NCBI GenBank assembly: GCA_004525885.1
Contig: SPBV01000055.1
Location: 1 to 10,130, forward strand
Origin: Nitrosomonadales bacterium
Lineage (GTDB): Bacteria; Pseudomonadota; Gammaproteobacteria; Burkholderiales; Nitrosomonadaceae
Length of the DNA stretch: 10,130 nucleotides
Direction: 5' to 3'
Part shown: piece after piece, positions 1 through 6,920 of the stretch
Layout of the letters: every line of letters begins with the position of its first letter
Position numbering within the stretch: the first letter of the stretch is position 1
Notes under the pieces: model-generated
The model's input: the letters and a program-made list of their open reading frames with translations, nothing else
Databases searched by the model: none
Told to the model about the DNA's origin: nothing
Translations under genes and position numbers: made by a program

Positions 1-98
1 CTAAGAGTAGTGAAGCGTGATATATAAGTTATAAATAAAATCATTTGTCTTATTTAACTTCTTATTTTTTCTTTTATCATTTTTAATTAAATAAACTT

Positions 99-1193
99 AT
101 GAGTCTGCAATGTGGAATCGTTGGCTTACTCAATGTAGGAAAGTCTACTCTGTTTAATGCGCTGACCAAGGGTGGTATCGCTGCGGAAAACTATCCCTTT
201 TGTACTATTGAACCCAATGTTGGTATAGTCAAGGTTCCTGACCCGCGTTTACCTATACTTTGCGAAATTGTTAAGCCACAGAAGGTTCAACCTGCCATTG
301 TTGAGTTCGTGGATATTGCAGGACTTGTTGCTGGCGCATCTAAAGGGGAGGGGCTGGGTAACAAGTTTCTTGCCACCATTCGTGAGACTGACGGTATTAT
401 AAATATGGTGCGTTGTTTCACCGATGACAACGTTGTTCACGTTGCCGGCAAGGTGGATCCTCTCTCAGACATCGAAACTATACAGACTGAGCTGGCGCTA
501 GCCGATCTGGCCACGATCGATAAAGTACTCCATCGTGAAAATAAACTAGCTAAATCAGGTGGTGATAAAGGTGCAATAAAATTTGTTACATTATTAGAAA
601 AGGCTAGAGCACATCTTGATCAGGGAAAACCTGTTAGAAGTATAGGATTCGACAAAGAACAGTTACAGTTGCTAAAGCCTCTATGCTTGCTTACCTCTAA
701 ACCTATCATCTATGTGGCCAACGTAGATGAGAAGGGCTTCACTAATAATCCTCTTTTAGAACAGGTAGCAGAGTATGCCTCAAAGGAGGGTTCGCCGGTA
801 GTAGTGATTTGTGCAGCACTAGAGGCTGAAATTGCTGAGTTATCAGATGAAGATAAGAAGATATTCCTAGCCGATACTAATATAGAAGAACCAGGCTTAG
901 ACCGACTAATCCGAGCCACCTACCAACTACTTGGTTTGCAAACTTATTTTACTGCAGGTATTAAGGAAGTGCGCGCATGGACCATACACAAGGGCGATAC
1001 CGCCCCGAAAGCTGCTGCCGTGATTCACACTGATTTCGAGAAAGGGTTTATTCGTGCTGAAGTTATTGCCTATGAGGACTTTGCTGCCTATGAGGGTGAA
1101 CAGGGCTCAAAGGAAGCGGGAAAGATGCGGCTGGAAGGGAAGGAATATGTGGTAAGAGATGGAGATGTGATGAATTTTCGTTTTAATGTCTAA
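99..1193 (+). CDS. ychF: Redox-regulated ATPase YchF (OLA1 family)
   Basis: Universal Obg-family P-loop NTPase that prefers ATP over GTP, associates with ribosomes and is linked to oxidative-stress responses; cytosolic. At 364 aa it matches the usual length of about 363. Visible motifs: P-loop GLLNVGKS (residues 9-16), switch II DIAGLVAGASKGEG (72-85), the NVDE motif (208-211) that replaces the NKxD guanine-specificity motif and is the family hallmark, a central helical region (about 130-190), and a C-terminal TGS domain (about 280-364) ending in DGDVMNFRFNV. The P-loop is usually GLPNVGKS; here Pro11 is Leu, explainable by one C-to-T change (codon CTC). No strong Shine-Dalgarno is seen before the ATG, but the start is fixed by the conserved N-terminus. 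The upstream 98 bases are pyrimidine-rich and hold no recognisable gene end. Identification is essentially certain. Confidence 0.97.
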   Translation: MSLQCGIVGLLNVGKSTLFNALTKGGIAAENYPFCTIEPNVGIVKVPDPRLPILCEIVKPQKVQPAIVEFVDIAGLVAGASKGEGLGNKFLATIRETDGIINMVRCFTDDNVVHVAGKVDPLSDIETIQTELALADLATIDKVLHRENKLAKSGGDKGAIKFVTLLEKARAHLDQGKPVRSIGFDKEQLQLLKPLCLLTSKPIIYVANVDEKGFTNNPLLEQVAEYASKEGSPVVVICAALEAEIAELSDEDKKIFLADTNIEEPGLDRLIRATYQLLGLQTYFTAGIKEVRAWTIHKGDTAPKAAAVIHTDFEKGFIRAEVIAYEDFAAYEGEQGSKEAGKMRLEGKEYVVRDGDVMNFRFNV

Positions 1194-1310
1194 GTGGGCC
1201 TAAATTATTATGAGATATTTTGTACCATTTTCTTCTGATCAAGAGCTTTGCCCCCAATAATTTATTCTAGTAAAAACGGAACATAAAGTCTCTTAGAGTT
1301 GTCGCATAAC

Positions 1311-1330
1311 AGTATAGTTTAAATTATACT
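1311..1330. promoter_or_regulatory. Near-perfect 20-bp palindrome upstream of the TIGR04073-family gene
   Basis: The sequence agtatagtttaaattatact is self-complementary at every position except one pair. It lies about 140 bases before the start of the exosortase-associated gene and about 120 bases after the ychF stop. With no spacer and no T-tract it resembles a dimeric repressor site more than a terminator. The operator role is inferred; only the symmetry is observed. Confidence 0.35.
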
Positions 1331-1469
1331 AAGGCAAGATGTGGTAAGTTAAGATCTTTAATGAGATAAAAATATCTAAATAAGTATTACTTGTAGTGTG
1401 CGGATTTTTCTAATAATCTGAATGTTGCTCTTTTAATCTGATTTCCTTTTTTAAGGAGTTAAGCTGCTA

Positions 1470-1841
1470 ATGAAAAAAATGTTCAAATCGCTACTAATAA
1501 TCTCAGTGTTATTCTTTTCCTTACCATATGTGGCAATGGCCCATGAGGGCGATGAGTATCCTACTAAAGTAGGTGAGAAGCTTGGTAACGGTGTTGCTAA
1601 TATCGTTACGGGTTTTGTGGAGATTCCTAAGACCATGATTTTAACGAGCCATAGAGACGGTGTTGCTTATGGTATAACAAATGGGTTTTTCGTTGGCCTT
1701 GTGCATGCGGTTGGACGCACACTAAGCGGGGTTTTTGACGTGGTAACGTTCGTGGTTCCTACTACACCGCTAGTTAGATCTGATTACATCTGGAATGATT
1801 TTGACAAAGAAACCACCTATACTGCTCCGCATATGCGCTGA
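1470..1841 (+). CDS. Exosortase system-associated protein, TIGR04073 family
   Basis: Small secreted protein of 123 aa. An N-terminal signal peptide is clear: KK at residues 2-3, hydrophobic core about 6-20, and an AMA/H cleavage site near 24-25. The mature part carries the family pattern: KxGEKLGNGVANIVTGFxEIPK (about 33-54), then a Gly-rich segment YGITNGFFVGLVHAVGRT (about 67-84), then GVFDVVTFVVPTTPL (about 87-101). This family is found mostly in proteobacteria with exosortase/EPS loci; its biochemical function is unknown. A Shine-Dalgarno aaggag (1453-1458) supports the ATG at 1470; the Met at codon 4 lies too far from it. No exosortase gene or PEP-CTERM protein is in this window, so the gene stands alone. 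It is monocistronic, with long gaps on both sides. Family call is by recognition of the conserved pattern. Confidence 0.85.
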   Translation: MKKMFKSLLIISVLFFSLPYVAMAHEGDEYPTKVGEKLGNGVANIVTGFVEIPKTMILTSHRDGVAYGITNGFFVGLVHAVGRTLSGVFDVVTFVVPTTPLVRSDYIWNDFDKETTYTAPHMR

Positions 1842-2315
1842 CCGTTTTTGAATAAAGAGCTCTTATATTCTAAGGTATGATAGAGTTAGAACAGTAAACG
1901 CAGCGTAATAATATTAGCCTAACGTGCTTCATGGATATAGCTAATTCATTATTTGTAGCATGATGGATAGGGGTGAAACGATGTCTACAAAGCAATACTA
2001 GATAATCAAGAGATATATAGACAGGTAGTAATTGTAGTTTGATGTTTACACGTATCTGTTCTGTGGCATTCAACGTTGTACTAAAACAATATTAATGGCC
2101 CTAAATAGGCTGCGGTCTATCTTTTTATACCGCTATAGTTCTTAGTTTTATAATTGATTTTCATGCGCGTTGAGGCGCTAAGCTTCCAGAAAATATCCCT
2201 AACTGTTTCGTTCAGAACTAGAGCTTATAATAACCTTATTAGGTTTGACGAAACCTAGTCAATTTCTTATCTGATCACCCCACATTTTCTCAATAACGTT
2301 TGTTAGTATATATAG
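1842..2315. other. 474-bp intergenic region without a supportable gene
   Basis: This stretch separates the TIGR04073-family gene from tpm. A minus-strand open frame at 1870-2073 and a 31-codon plus-strand frame at 2163-2258 exist, but neither shows a recognisable family pattern or convincing ribosome binding site. The only structure I can support is the pair of alternative hairpins at 2232-2257, listed separately. The promoter for tpm should lie here but I cannot place it confidently. Confidence 0.5.
2232..2257 (+). promoter_or_regulatory. Two mutually exclusive hairpins upstream of tpm
   Basis: Three short arms are arranged as aacct (2232-2236), aggtt (2241-2245) and aaaccta (2251-2257). 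The first two can form a 5-bp stem with a tetraloop. The second can instead pair, as taggttt (2240-2246), with aaaccta in a 7-bp stem closed by a gacg tetraloop. The element ends about 58 bases before the tpm start. No T-tract follows, so a terminator is unlikely; a protein-binding palindrome or leader RNA structure is possible. Function is inferred only from symmetry. Confidence 0.3.
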
Positions 2316-2984
2316 ATGGAAAAAGATTATTGGCTAGAGCGCTGGGAGCAGGAAGAAATCGGTTTTCATCAGAGCGATATCAATCCATATTTATGTCAAT
2401 ACTGGAAGGAGTTGCATCTTAGTCAAGGTAGTGAAGTCTTCGTTCCCCTTTGTGGAAAAAGCCGAGATATGTTGTGGCTACGTGAGCAAGGTTATATGGT
2501 ACTGGGTGTTGAATTAAGTGCTATTGGGATACAAACTTTTTTTAAAGAAAATGGATTTACCCCCAATTATATTCATAGCGAAAAATTTAATCGTTATGAA
2601 GCAAATAGTATTTGTATTCTTGGGGGTAATTTCTTCGATTTAGATAAAAAAGACTTAGCTAAAGTGAGCGCAGTATACGATCGAGCATCTCTGGTTGCGC
2701 TACCTCTAGATATGCGAGAAAGTTATGTGAGCCACCTTCTTGGAATCTTGCCGCCTGCTAGTCAGATTCTACTTGTTACTTTTGATTACTCTCAATCGGA
2801 AATGTCGGGACCGCCATTTTCGGTTTCAGTAAGTGAGGTAGATGAGCTATACAGTGAGCACGCTAAAATATGTTTGGTAGCGCGACTTGACGTACTAGAG
2901 CGATATCCACGTTTTCATGAGCGGGGGGTAAGTAAGTTGCAGGAAAACATCTTCCTGTTGACTCTACACAATAAGCGAATGTAA
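2316..2984 (+). CDS. tpm: Thiopurine S-methyltransferase (TPMT family)
   Basis: SAM-dependent class I methyltransferase of the bacterial TPMT family, which methylates thiopurines and, in several bacteria, selenium or tellurium oxyanions; cytosolic. Length of 222 aa is typical (about 215-230). Visible signatures: N-terminal WLERWEQEEIGFHQSDINP (6-24), the SAM-binding loop VFVPLCGKSRDMLWL (41-55), the acidic strand end GVELS (64-68) that contacts the cofactor ribose, YDRASLVALP (121-130), and GPPFSVSVSEVDELY (165-179). The sequence is intact. The start at 2316 matches the family N-terminus although no clear Shine-Dalgarno precedes it. A small membrane-protein frame begins 10 bases after its stop and may be co-transcribed. 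The natural substrate cannot be told from sequence. Confidence 0.95.
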   Translation: MEKDYWLERWEQEEIGFHQSDINPYLCQYWKELHLSQGSEVFVPLCGKSRDMLWLREQGYMVLGVELSAIGIQTFFKENGFTPNYIHSEKFNRYEANSICILGGNFFDLDKKDLAKVSAVYDRASLVALPLDMRESYVSHLLGILPPASQILLVTFDYSQSEMSGPPFSVSVSEVDELYSEHAKICLVARLDVLERYPRFHERGVSKLQENIFLLTLHNKRM

Positions 2985-2994
2985 TGGCGACTTA

Positions 2995-3289
2995 ATGAGT
3001 TATCTTCCAACTTTTCTTCTTGCTATCACGCTACTTACTGCACTTGGGTTCATGCCGATAATTGGTTGTATTGGGGGTTACTTAGCACACTGGTTATCTT
3101 GGTTTTCGAGCATAATTGGATTCATGGCTGTGGGATTTTGGTGCGGTCACGATATTTGTAACGATTGGTCCGCCTATCGCACTCTACGCGTTTCGTGTTG
3201 TTGGCGAGTTGACTGTGGGGAATGGGATAGATAACCCAAACAATACATTCAAGACACGCGAGACACCACTAAGTGGAACTCCCTCCTGA
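2995..3289 (+). pseudogene. Small hydrophobic membrane protein, apparently frameshifted
   Basis: From the ATG at 2995 the frame encodes two hydrophobic segments (LPTFLLAITLLTALGFMPII and a second around residues 33-49), then turns into an unlikely Cys/Trp/Arg-rich tail ending at 3234. In the +1 frame the sequence after about 3140 reads GAVTIFVTIGPPIALYAF, followed by RVVGELTVGN and a polar tail, to a TGA at 3287-3289, which looks like a proper membrane segment. Removing one T from the T-run at 3136-3139 joins both halves into a 97-residue protein with about three membrane helices. I do not recognise the family and assign no function. It starts 10 bases after tpm, so the two are probably co-transcribed. 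The shift could be real decay or a homopolymer sequencing error. The alternative is that the 79-residue frame is itself the gene. Confidence 0.45.
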
Positions 3290-3480
3290 AACAAAGGTTC
3301 ATGGTTTTAGCTGCTTTTCGATGGACAGCACTGAATTATATAGCCTATTGAAATCAATTCACAATAAGCTTTCACCAGTCATATTGTTCATTGGAATCAT
3401 CACTTTTTCGACCTCTACTATTCTAGCTATCAAGTAGCACCAATCGACTAAGCCTATGGGTTTAGAAAATTCGATTTAGG

Positions 3481-4047
3481 CTAATAGCCTCTTGAACGCA
3501 TACAGGAAGAATAGGCCTCCTGGTATCGTGCATCGTTTGTCTGGTTTTCGTTGAGTCCATAGAGTGTTCCGCCCACTCCACCCCCTATAGCTCCAATACC
3601 TGCACCTTTCGCGGCACCACTGCCACCACCTGCAATCGCGCCAACAGCCGCGCCTGTTGCCGCACCAAGAAGGGCTCCGATCCCTGCATCCTTGACCACT
3701 TCCACTGTCTTACTATTTACCTGCTCAGAAGCATACTTGTTACATGCTTGTATGATAGATTGTGGAGGGTGTTCTGTTTGGGGAGGGTTATACACGGGTT
3801 TTGGTGAAGGAGGAGGGGTTGGTGCGAGAGGTGCGGTTGCTACTTTTACAGCATCCTTAGGTTTGTTCGCAGTATCCTTCTTTTTCTTTACGACTTGTGT
3901 CCCTGTCTCCTCAGCCTGCACTATTTTTTCTGGCGGTACTACTTCGGTATCACGTCCTATTACAAGCGATGTGATTAATACGGTTGCTCCTACAATTAGT
4001 AATCCAATCGTTGCTAGTTTCCATTGGTTGGGGGATACGTCAGCCAT
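3481..4047 (-). CDS. Glycine-zipper domain envelope protein
   Basis: A 188-residue protein of modular build. An N-terminal membrane anchor (about 13-30, ATIGLLIVGATVLITSLVIG) has no signal-peptidase site, so it is likely an inner-membrane anchor with a periplasmic body. A charged segment with a KKKK run (54-57) and a proline-rich linker (about 74-97) follow. Next comes a stretch beginning ACNKYASEQVN, then a glycine zipper (about 121-163) with repeated GxxxG spacing: GIGALLGAATGAAVGAIAGG and GAGIGAIGGGVGGTLYG. The C-terminus RYQEAYSSCMRSRGY resembles the YxxxYxxCMxxRGY ending common in this group. Two cysteines, one before and one after the zipper, could form a disulphide. A Shine-Dalgarno aggag (ctcct at 4055-4059) lies 7 bases before the ATG. 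Role in the envelope is inferred; no partner gene is adjacent. Confidence 0.85.
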   Translation of the reverse strand: MADVSPNQWKLATIGLLIVGATVLITSLVIGRDTEVVPPEKIVQAEETGTQVVKKKKDTANKPKDAVKVATAPLAPTPPPSPKPVYNPPQTEHPPQSIIQACNKYASEQVNSKTVEVVKDAGIGALLGAATGAAVGAIAGGGSGAAKGAGIGAIGGGVGGTLYGLNENQTNDARYQEAYSSCMRSRGY

Positions 4048-4196
4048 CGATATTCTCCTATTTCTGAAGGCAGTACGTCTTCTGCCAACTCTATATTACC
4101 ATGACGCTAGTTACAACAATGCCTTGGCTTATTTATATCTACGATAAATACATTTAGGGCTCTTAATCCTAAGAAAATATACATCCTAGTCAGTTT

Positions 4197-4319
4197 CTAA
4201 TTGAGTTGAGGCGCCCTACTCATTCTATCTTTTTGGCATTTCAAGAATTGCGCCATGTGCTCAATTCCATCCCTGAGGCTCTTCCGTGGCATCCATTTGA
4301 GCTCAATTGTTGATATTTT
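4197..4319 (-). pseudogene. Possible C-terminal remnant of an NAD-dependent sugar epimerase-like gene
   Basis: On the minus strand a 40-codon open stretch reads TIELKWMPRKSLRDGIEHMA followed by QFLK and a short polar tail to a TAG. The pattern LxWxPxxSLxDGI resembles the last helix region of extended short-chain dehydrogenase/epimerases (typically LGWxPxxSLxxGI). A stop lies directly upstream in frame and no N-terminal Rossmann part is present, so this would be only a degraded tail. The resemblance is short and rests on my recollection of the family; chance cannot be excluded. Confidence 0.25.
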
Positions 4320-4379
4320 TTAGGAAATAAAAAAGAATAAGAGAATTGCCTATTGATTTATTGTGTCCTACACTCCACG

Positions 4380-4400
4380 GTAAATAGATAAGCTATTTAC
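4380..4400. promoter_or_regulatory. 8-bp perfect inverted repeat upstream of tal
   Basis: Arms gtaaatag (4380-4387) and ctatttac (4393-4400) are perfectly complementary with a 5-base spacer, about 130 bases before the tal start. Compact dyads of this kind are typical of dimeric transcription-factor sites; LysR-type regulators such as CbbR would be an obvious candidate class for a sugar-phosphate operon, but no regulator gene is present here. Only the symmetry is observed. Confidence 0.35.
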
Positions 4401-4417
4401 GTGATGTTTGTACCAAG

Positions 4418-4444
4418 TTTGTTCGTACGCTACAACTGAACAAA
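4418..4444. promoter_or_regulatory. Second inverted repeat upstream of tal
   Basis: Arms tttgttc (4418-4424) and gaacaaa (4438-4444) are perfectly complementary with a 13-base spacer. The element lies 17 bases downstream of the first dyad and about 87 bases before the tal start. Paired dyads suggest a control region for the tal-ackA-xfp operon, but no function is shown. Confidence 0.28.
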
Positions 4445-4513
4445 GTGATCTCTCAAAGTTATCTGGCAAGCAGGTACATTAGAAGGAAATAAGACGAATG
4501 TAACTGTTCTTAT

Positions 4514-4524
4514 TCTGACTAAGG
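4514..4524 (+). promoter_or_regulatory. tal ribosome binding site within an 11-mer shared with ackA
   Basis: The 11-mer tctgactaagg recurs exactly before ackA (5661-5671). In both places its terminal aagg forms the Shine-Dalgarno core 7 bases before the start ATG (here aagga, 4521-4525, ATG at 4532). This decides the tal start. Confidence 0.55.
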
Positions 4525-4531
4525 AACAAAA

Positions 4532-5635
4532 ATGAGAACTAATCCACTGCTGATCATACAAAATCTAGGGCAGAGCATTTGGTTGGATTATATTCAACGC
4601 GCTTTGCTAATTAGTGGTGAGTTTCAGCGCCTGATCGACAAGGATGGTGTCTGCGGAGTAACTTCTAATCCCTCTATACTTGAGAAAGCTATTGTCGAGC
4701 ACGATGATTACGATTCAGCAATTAAAATGATGCAAGGTGTCGATGTCAATGCACTTTATGAGTATCTGGCGATTGAGGATCTGCAGCAGGCAGCTGATCT
4801 ATTGCGCCTACTTTATGAGAAAACTGAAGGTCGTGACGGATTTGTCAGCTTTGAAGTATCACCGCTGCTAGCTTATGACACGAAAGCTACGGTGCAAGAA
4901 GCTTCTCGGCTTTGGCAAGCACTTAATCGTCCCAATGCACTGATCAAGGTACCCGCAACACCGGAAGGGGTGATTGCAATACAACAACTGATCGTTAACG
5001 GCATTAATGTCAACGCAACATTACTGTTTAGCTTGCAACGCTATCAGGAGGTAGCGCAGGCTTATCTGGATGGATTAGAGATACGTGTAGCGCAGGGAAA
5101 GTCATTATCGTGTATGGCATCTGTTGCCAGCTTCTTTCTAAGCCGCATTGATAAGCTAGTTGATAGCAAACTGGATGCTTTGGTAACAAAATCGACACAA
5201 CAGCAAATCAAAGAATTGCGTGGCGAGACTGCGATTGCATCAGCGCGGTTAGCCTATCAGAAATACAAGCGTTTTTATTCTGGCGAACGCTGGCAACGAC
5301 TTGCCACAGCCGGCGCAAGACCACAACGCCTGCTATGGGCATCTACTTCCGCCAAAGATCCCGCCTACAGTAATACAAAATATGTCGATGCTTTAATCGG
5401 CGTAGATACGATCAATACTCTGCCATTGGATCTCCTAACAACCTACCGTAATTATGGTGATCCTGCTGTACGCCTTGAAAACAATATTGAAGCGGCATGC
5501 AAAAGCCTTGCAAGACTGACTGATTTTGGGCTTGATTTAAATGCCATCGCCGAACAGCTCGAAAAAGAAGGCGTGCAAAAATTCAGCTCAGCTTACAACA
5601 TTTTACTTGAAAATCTACGCCAACGAATTAGCTAG
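4532..5635 (+). CDS. tal: Transaldolase
   Basis: Cytosolic enzyme of the non-oxidative pentose phosphate pathway, moving a dihydroxyacetone unit between sedoheptulose-7-P plus glyceraldehyde-3-P and erythrose-4-P plus fructose-6-P. At 367 aa it belongs to the longer bacterial subfamily (about 360-380). Seen in order: LGQSIWLDYI (12-21, with the catalytic-type Asp19), GVTSNPSILEKAI (42-54), FVSFEVSP (104-111, with Glu108), the Schiff-base lysine in ALIKVPATPEG (Lys139), INVNATLLFS (158-167), SVASFFLSRID (197-207), and the C-terminal RLLWASTSAKDPAYSN block (266-281) followed by LIGVDTINTLP. All expected active-site residues are present and the frame is intact. It is the first gene of an operon with ackA (43-base gap) and xfp, linking it to phosphoketolase-type carbon flow. 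Confidence 0.95.
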   Translation: MRTNPLLIIQNLGQSIWLDYIQRALLISGEFQRLIDKDGVCGVTSNPSILEKAIVEHDDYDSAIKMMQGVDVNALYEYLAIEDLQQAADLLRLLYEKTEGRDGFVSFEVSPLLAYDTKATVQEASRLWQALNRPNALIKVPATPEGVIAIQQLIVNGINVNATLLFSLQRYQEVAQAYLDGLEIRVAQGKSLSCMASVASFFLSRIDKLVDSKLDALVTKSTQQQIKELRGETAIASARLAYQKYKRFYSGERWQRLATAGARPQRLLWASTSAKDPAYSNTKYVDALIGVDTINTLPLDLLTTYRNYGDPAVRLENNIEAACKSLARLTDFGLDLNAIAEQLEKEGVQKFSSAYNILLENLRQRIS

Positions 5636-5660
5636 AATGAAACTGTTTTAGCTGTCTATC

Positions 5661-5671
5661 TCTGACTAAGG
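5661..5671 (+). promoter_or_regulatory. ackA ribosome binding site, same 11-mer as before tal
   Basis: The sequence tctgactaagg matches 4514-4524 exactly. Its aagg (5668-5671) lies 7 bases before the ATG at 5679, and only 1 base before the alternative GTG at 5673, so it favours the ATG. Confidence 0.55.
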
Positions 5672-5678
5672 TGTGCTG

Positions 5679-6863
5679 ATGAACGATGCGTTGTTAGTAA
5701 TTAATACTGGTTCATCCAGCATAAAGTACGCAGTATTTACGTACATTGCTGATAACAAATTGTGTCGGCTCTATAGCGGAGCGGTAGATGGTATTGGCGA
5801 ACAAACTAGTTTTGCTGCCACCTCACACAAGTCAGGGCAAAATGAACATGACGAGGTTAAAACAGATTCGCTACATGCCAAAAATCACTCACAAGCACTG
5901 CAGCACATTCTGAACTGGTTGGAGCAGGAAGTATCTGACTTGGAATTTGTAGCTATTGGACATCGTGTGGTACATGGCGGCACGACATTTTCTCAGGCAA
6001 TACGTATAGATCACAGCGTACTTAATCAGTTAAAAAAACTCATAGCGCTGGCGCCATTGCACCAACCCCATGCCTTGGAAGCGATAGAAGTGTTGATCGC
6101 ACAGCGACCTCACATGCCGCAGGTAGCGTGTTTCGATACAGCCTTCCATACAAGCATGCCTAAACGAGAACAGCAGTTTGCGCTACCTCAATCGTTGACA
6201 GATCAGGGAATACGGCGTTTTGGATTTCATGGTTTGTCATATGAATACATAGCGAGCGTATTGCCAACACACCTAGGCGAAACCGCAAATTGCAAAGTGG
6301 TAATTGCCCACCTTGGTCATGGAGTCAGCATGTGTGCATTACAAGACAGAAAAAGTGTGGCGACTACAATGAGTTTTACACCATTGGATGGTTTGCCCAT
6401 GGGAACACGTAGTGGTTCGATTGATCCAGCTGTTGTATTGTATTTATTAGAACGCGGCATGACAGGAAATGAAATATCAGATCTCCTTCATCACCATTCT
6501 GGACTGTTAGGTTTGTCAGGGATTAGTGGTGATATACGAACTTTGTTGTCCAGCCCTACTCCTGGTGCGACCGAGGCTGTAGATTTCTTTTGCTATCGTA
6601 TCAGTCGCGAACTAGGTTCATTAACTGCTGCACTGGGTGGCCTTGATGCAGTGGTGTTTACTGGTGGGATTGGTGAACATGCTGCACTGGTGCGTGCAAA
6701 GATCTGTAGAGATTCTGCCTGGCTTGGGATTGCGATTAATGAAGAGGCTAACCAAGCCAATACGTTACAGATCAGCACGGATGCCAGTAAGGTCTCAGTG
6801 TGGGTGATCCCGACAGATGAAGAACAAATGATTGCACGACACACCTTGGCGACAATTGTCTAG
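5679..6863 (+). CDS. ackA: Acetate kinase
   Basis: Cytosolic enzyme converting acetyl phosphate plus ADP to acetate plus ATP (reversible); member of the ASKHA (acetate and sugar kinase/Hsp70/actin) fold. At 394 aa it has the normal length. Seen: N-terminal phosphate loop NTGSSSIKYAVF (9-20), GHRVVHGG (94-101, Arg96), CFDTAFH (151-157, Asp153), RRFGFHGLSYEY (179-190), AHLGHGVSM (210-218), MGTRSGSIDP (241-250, Arg244), GLSGISGDIR (278-287), FTGGIGEH (327-334) and PTDEEQMIARH (378-388). The catalytic Asp, Arg, His and Glu positions are kept. The second signature usually reads HLGNG with Gly a few residues later; here it is HLGHG with Arg at that later place, a mild variation. An in-frame GTG at 5673 would add two residues, but the Shine-Dalgarno position favours the ATG. 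Without the broken phosphoketolase next door its usual acetyl-phosphate source in this operon is lost, although other sources are possible. Confidence 0.95.
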   Translation: MNDALLVINTGSSSIKYAVFTYIADNKLCRLYSGAVDGIGEQTSFAATSHKSGQNEHDEVKTDSLHAKNHSQALQHILNWLEQEVSDLEFVAIGHRVVHGGTTFSQAIRIDHSVLNQLKKLIALAPLHQPHALEAIEVLIAQRPHMPQVACFDTAFHTSMPKREQQFALPQSLTDQGIRRFGFHGLSYEYIASVLPTHLGETANCKVVIAHLGHGVSMCALQDRKSVATTMSFTPLDGLPMGTRSGSIDPAVVLYLLERGMTGNEISDLLHHHSGLLGLSGISGDIRTLLSSPTPGATEAVDFFCYRISRELGSLTAALGGLDAVVFTGGIGEHAALVRAKICRDSAWLGIAINEEANQANTLQISTDASKVSVWVIPTDEEQMIARHTLATIV

Positions 6864-6907
6864 GTTTGAGTTAAATTGGGTAAAACCTAATTACTATTTC
6901 AGTATAG

Positions 6908-6914
6908 AAGGAGG
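6908..6914 (+). promoter_or_regulatory. Strong Shine-Dalgarno before xfp
   Basis: A perfect aaggagg sits 6 bases before the GTG start at 6921. It is the strongest ribosome binding site in the window and still precedes a broken gene. It fixes the GTG start. Confidence 0.75.
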
Positions 6915-6920
6915 CGCGCT

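Larger units (their letters stand above)
4048..4531. other. 484-bp divergent intergenic region
   Basis: Lies between the minus-strand glycine-zipper gene and the plus-strand tal operon, so it should hold both promoters. It contains a short possible coding remnant (4197-4319, minus) and two inverted repeats nearer tal (4380-4400 and 4418-4444), each listed separately. A small potential hairpin with arms ggcag and ctgcc lies at about 4069-4086, in the glycine-zipper leader. I could not assign -35/-10 boxes with confidence. Confidence 0.5.

Noticed and set aside
1870..2073. Minus-strand 67-codon open frame in the tpm upstream gap
   Set aside because: No family pattern and no convincing ribosome binding site; an open frame of this length is expected by chance.
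3692..4147. Plus-strand 151-codon open frame
   Set aside because: It lies antisense to the glycine-zipper gene, which has a good ribosome binding site, a membrane anchor and the expected repeat pattern.
6593..6844. Minus-strand 83-codon open frame
   Set aside because: Shadow of ackA in the opposite strand; the plus-strand protein carries the conserved acetate kinase motifs.
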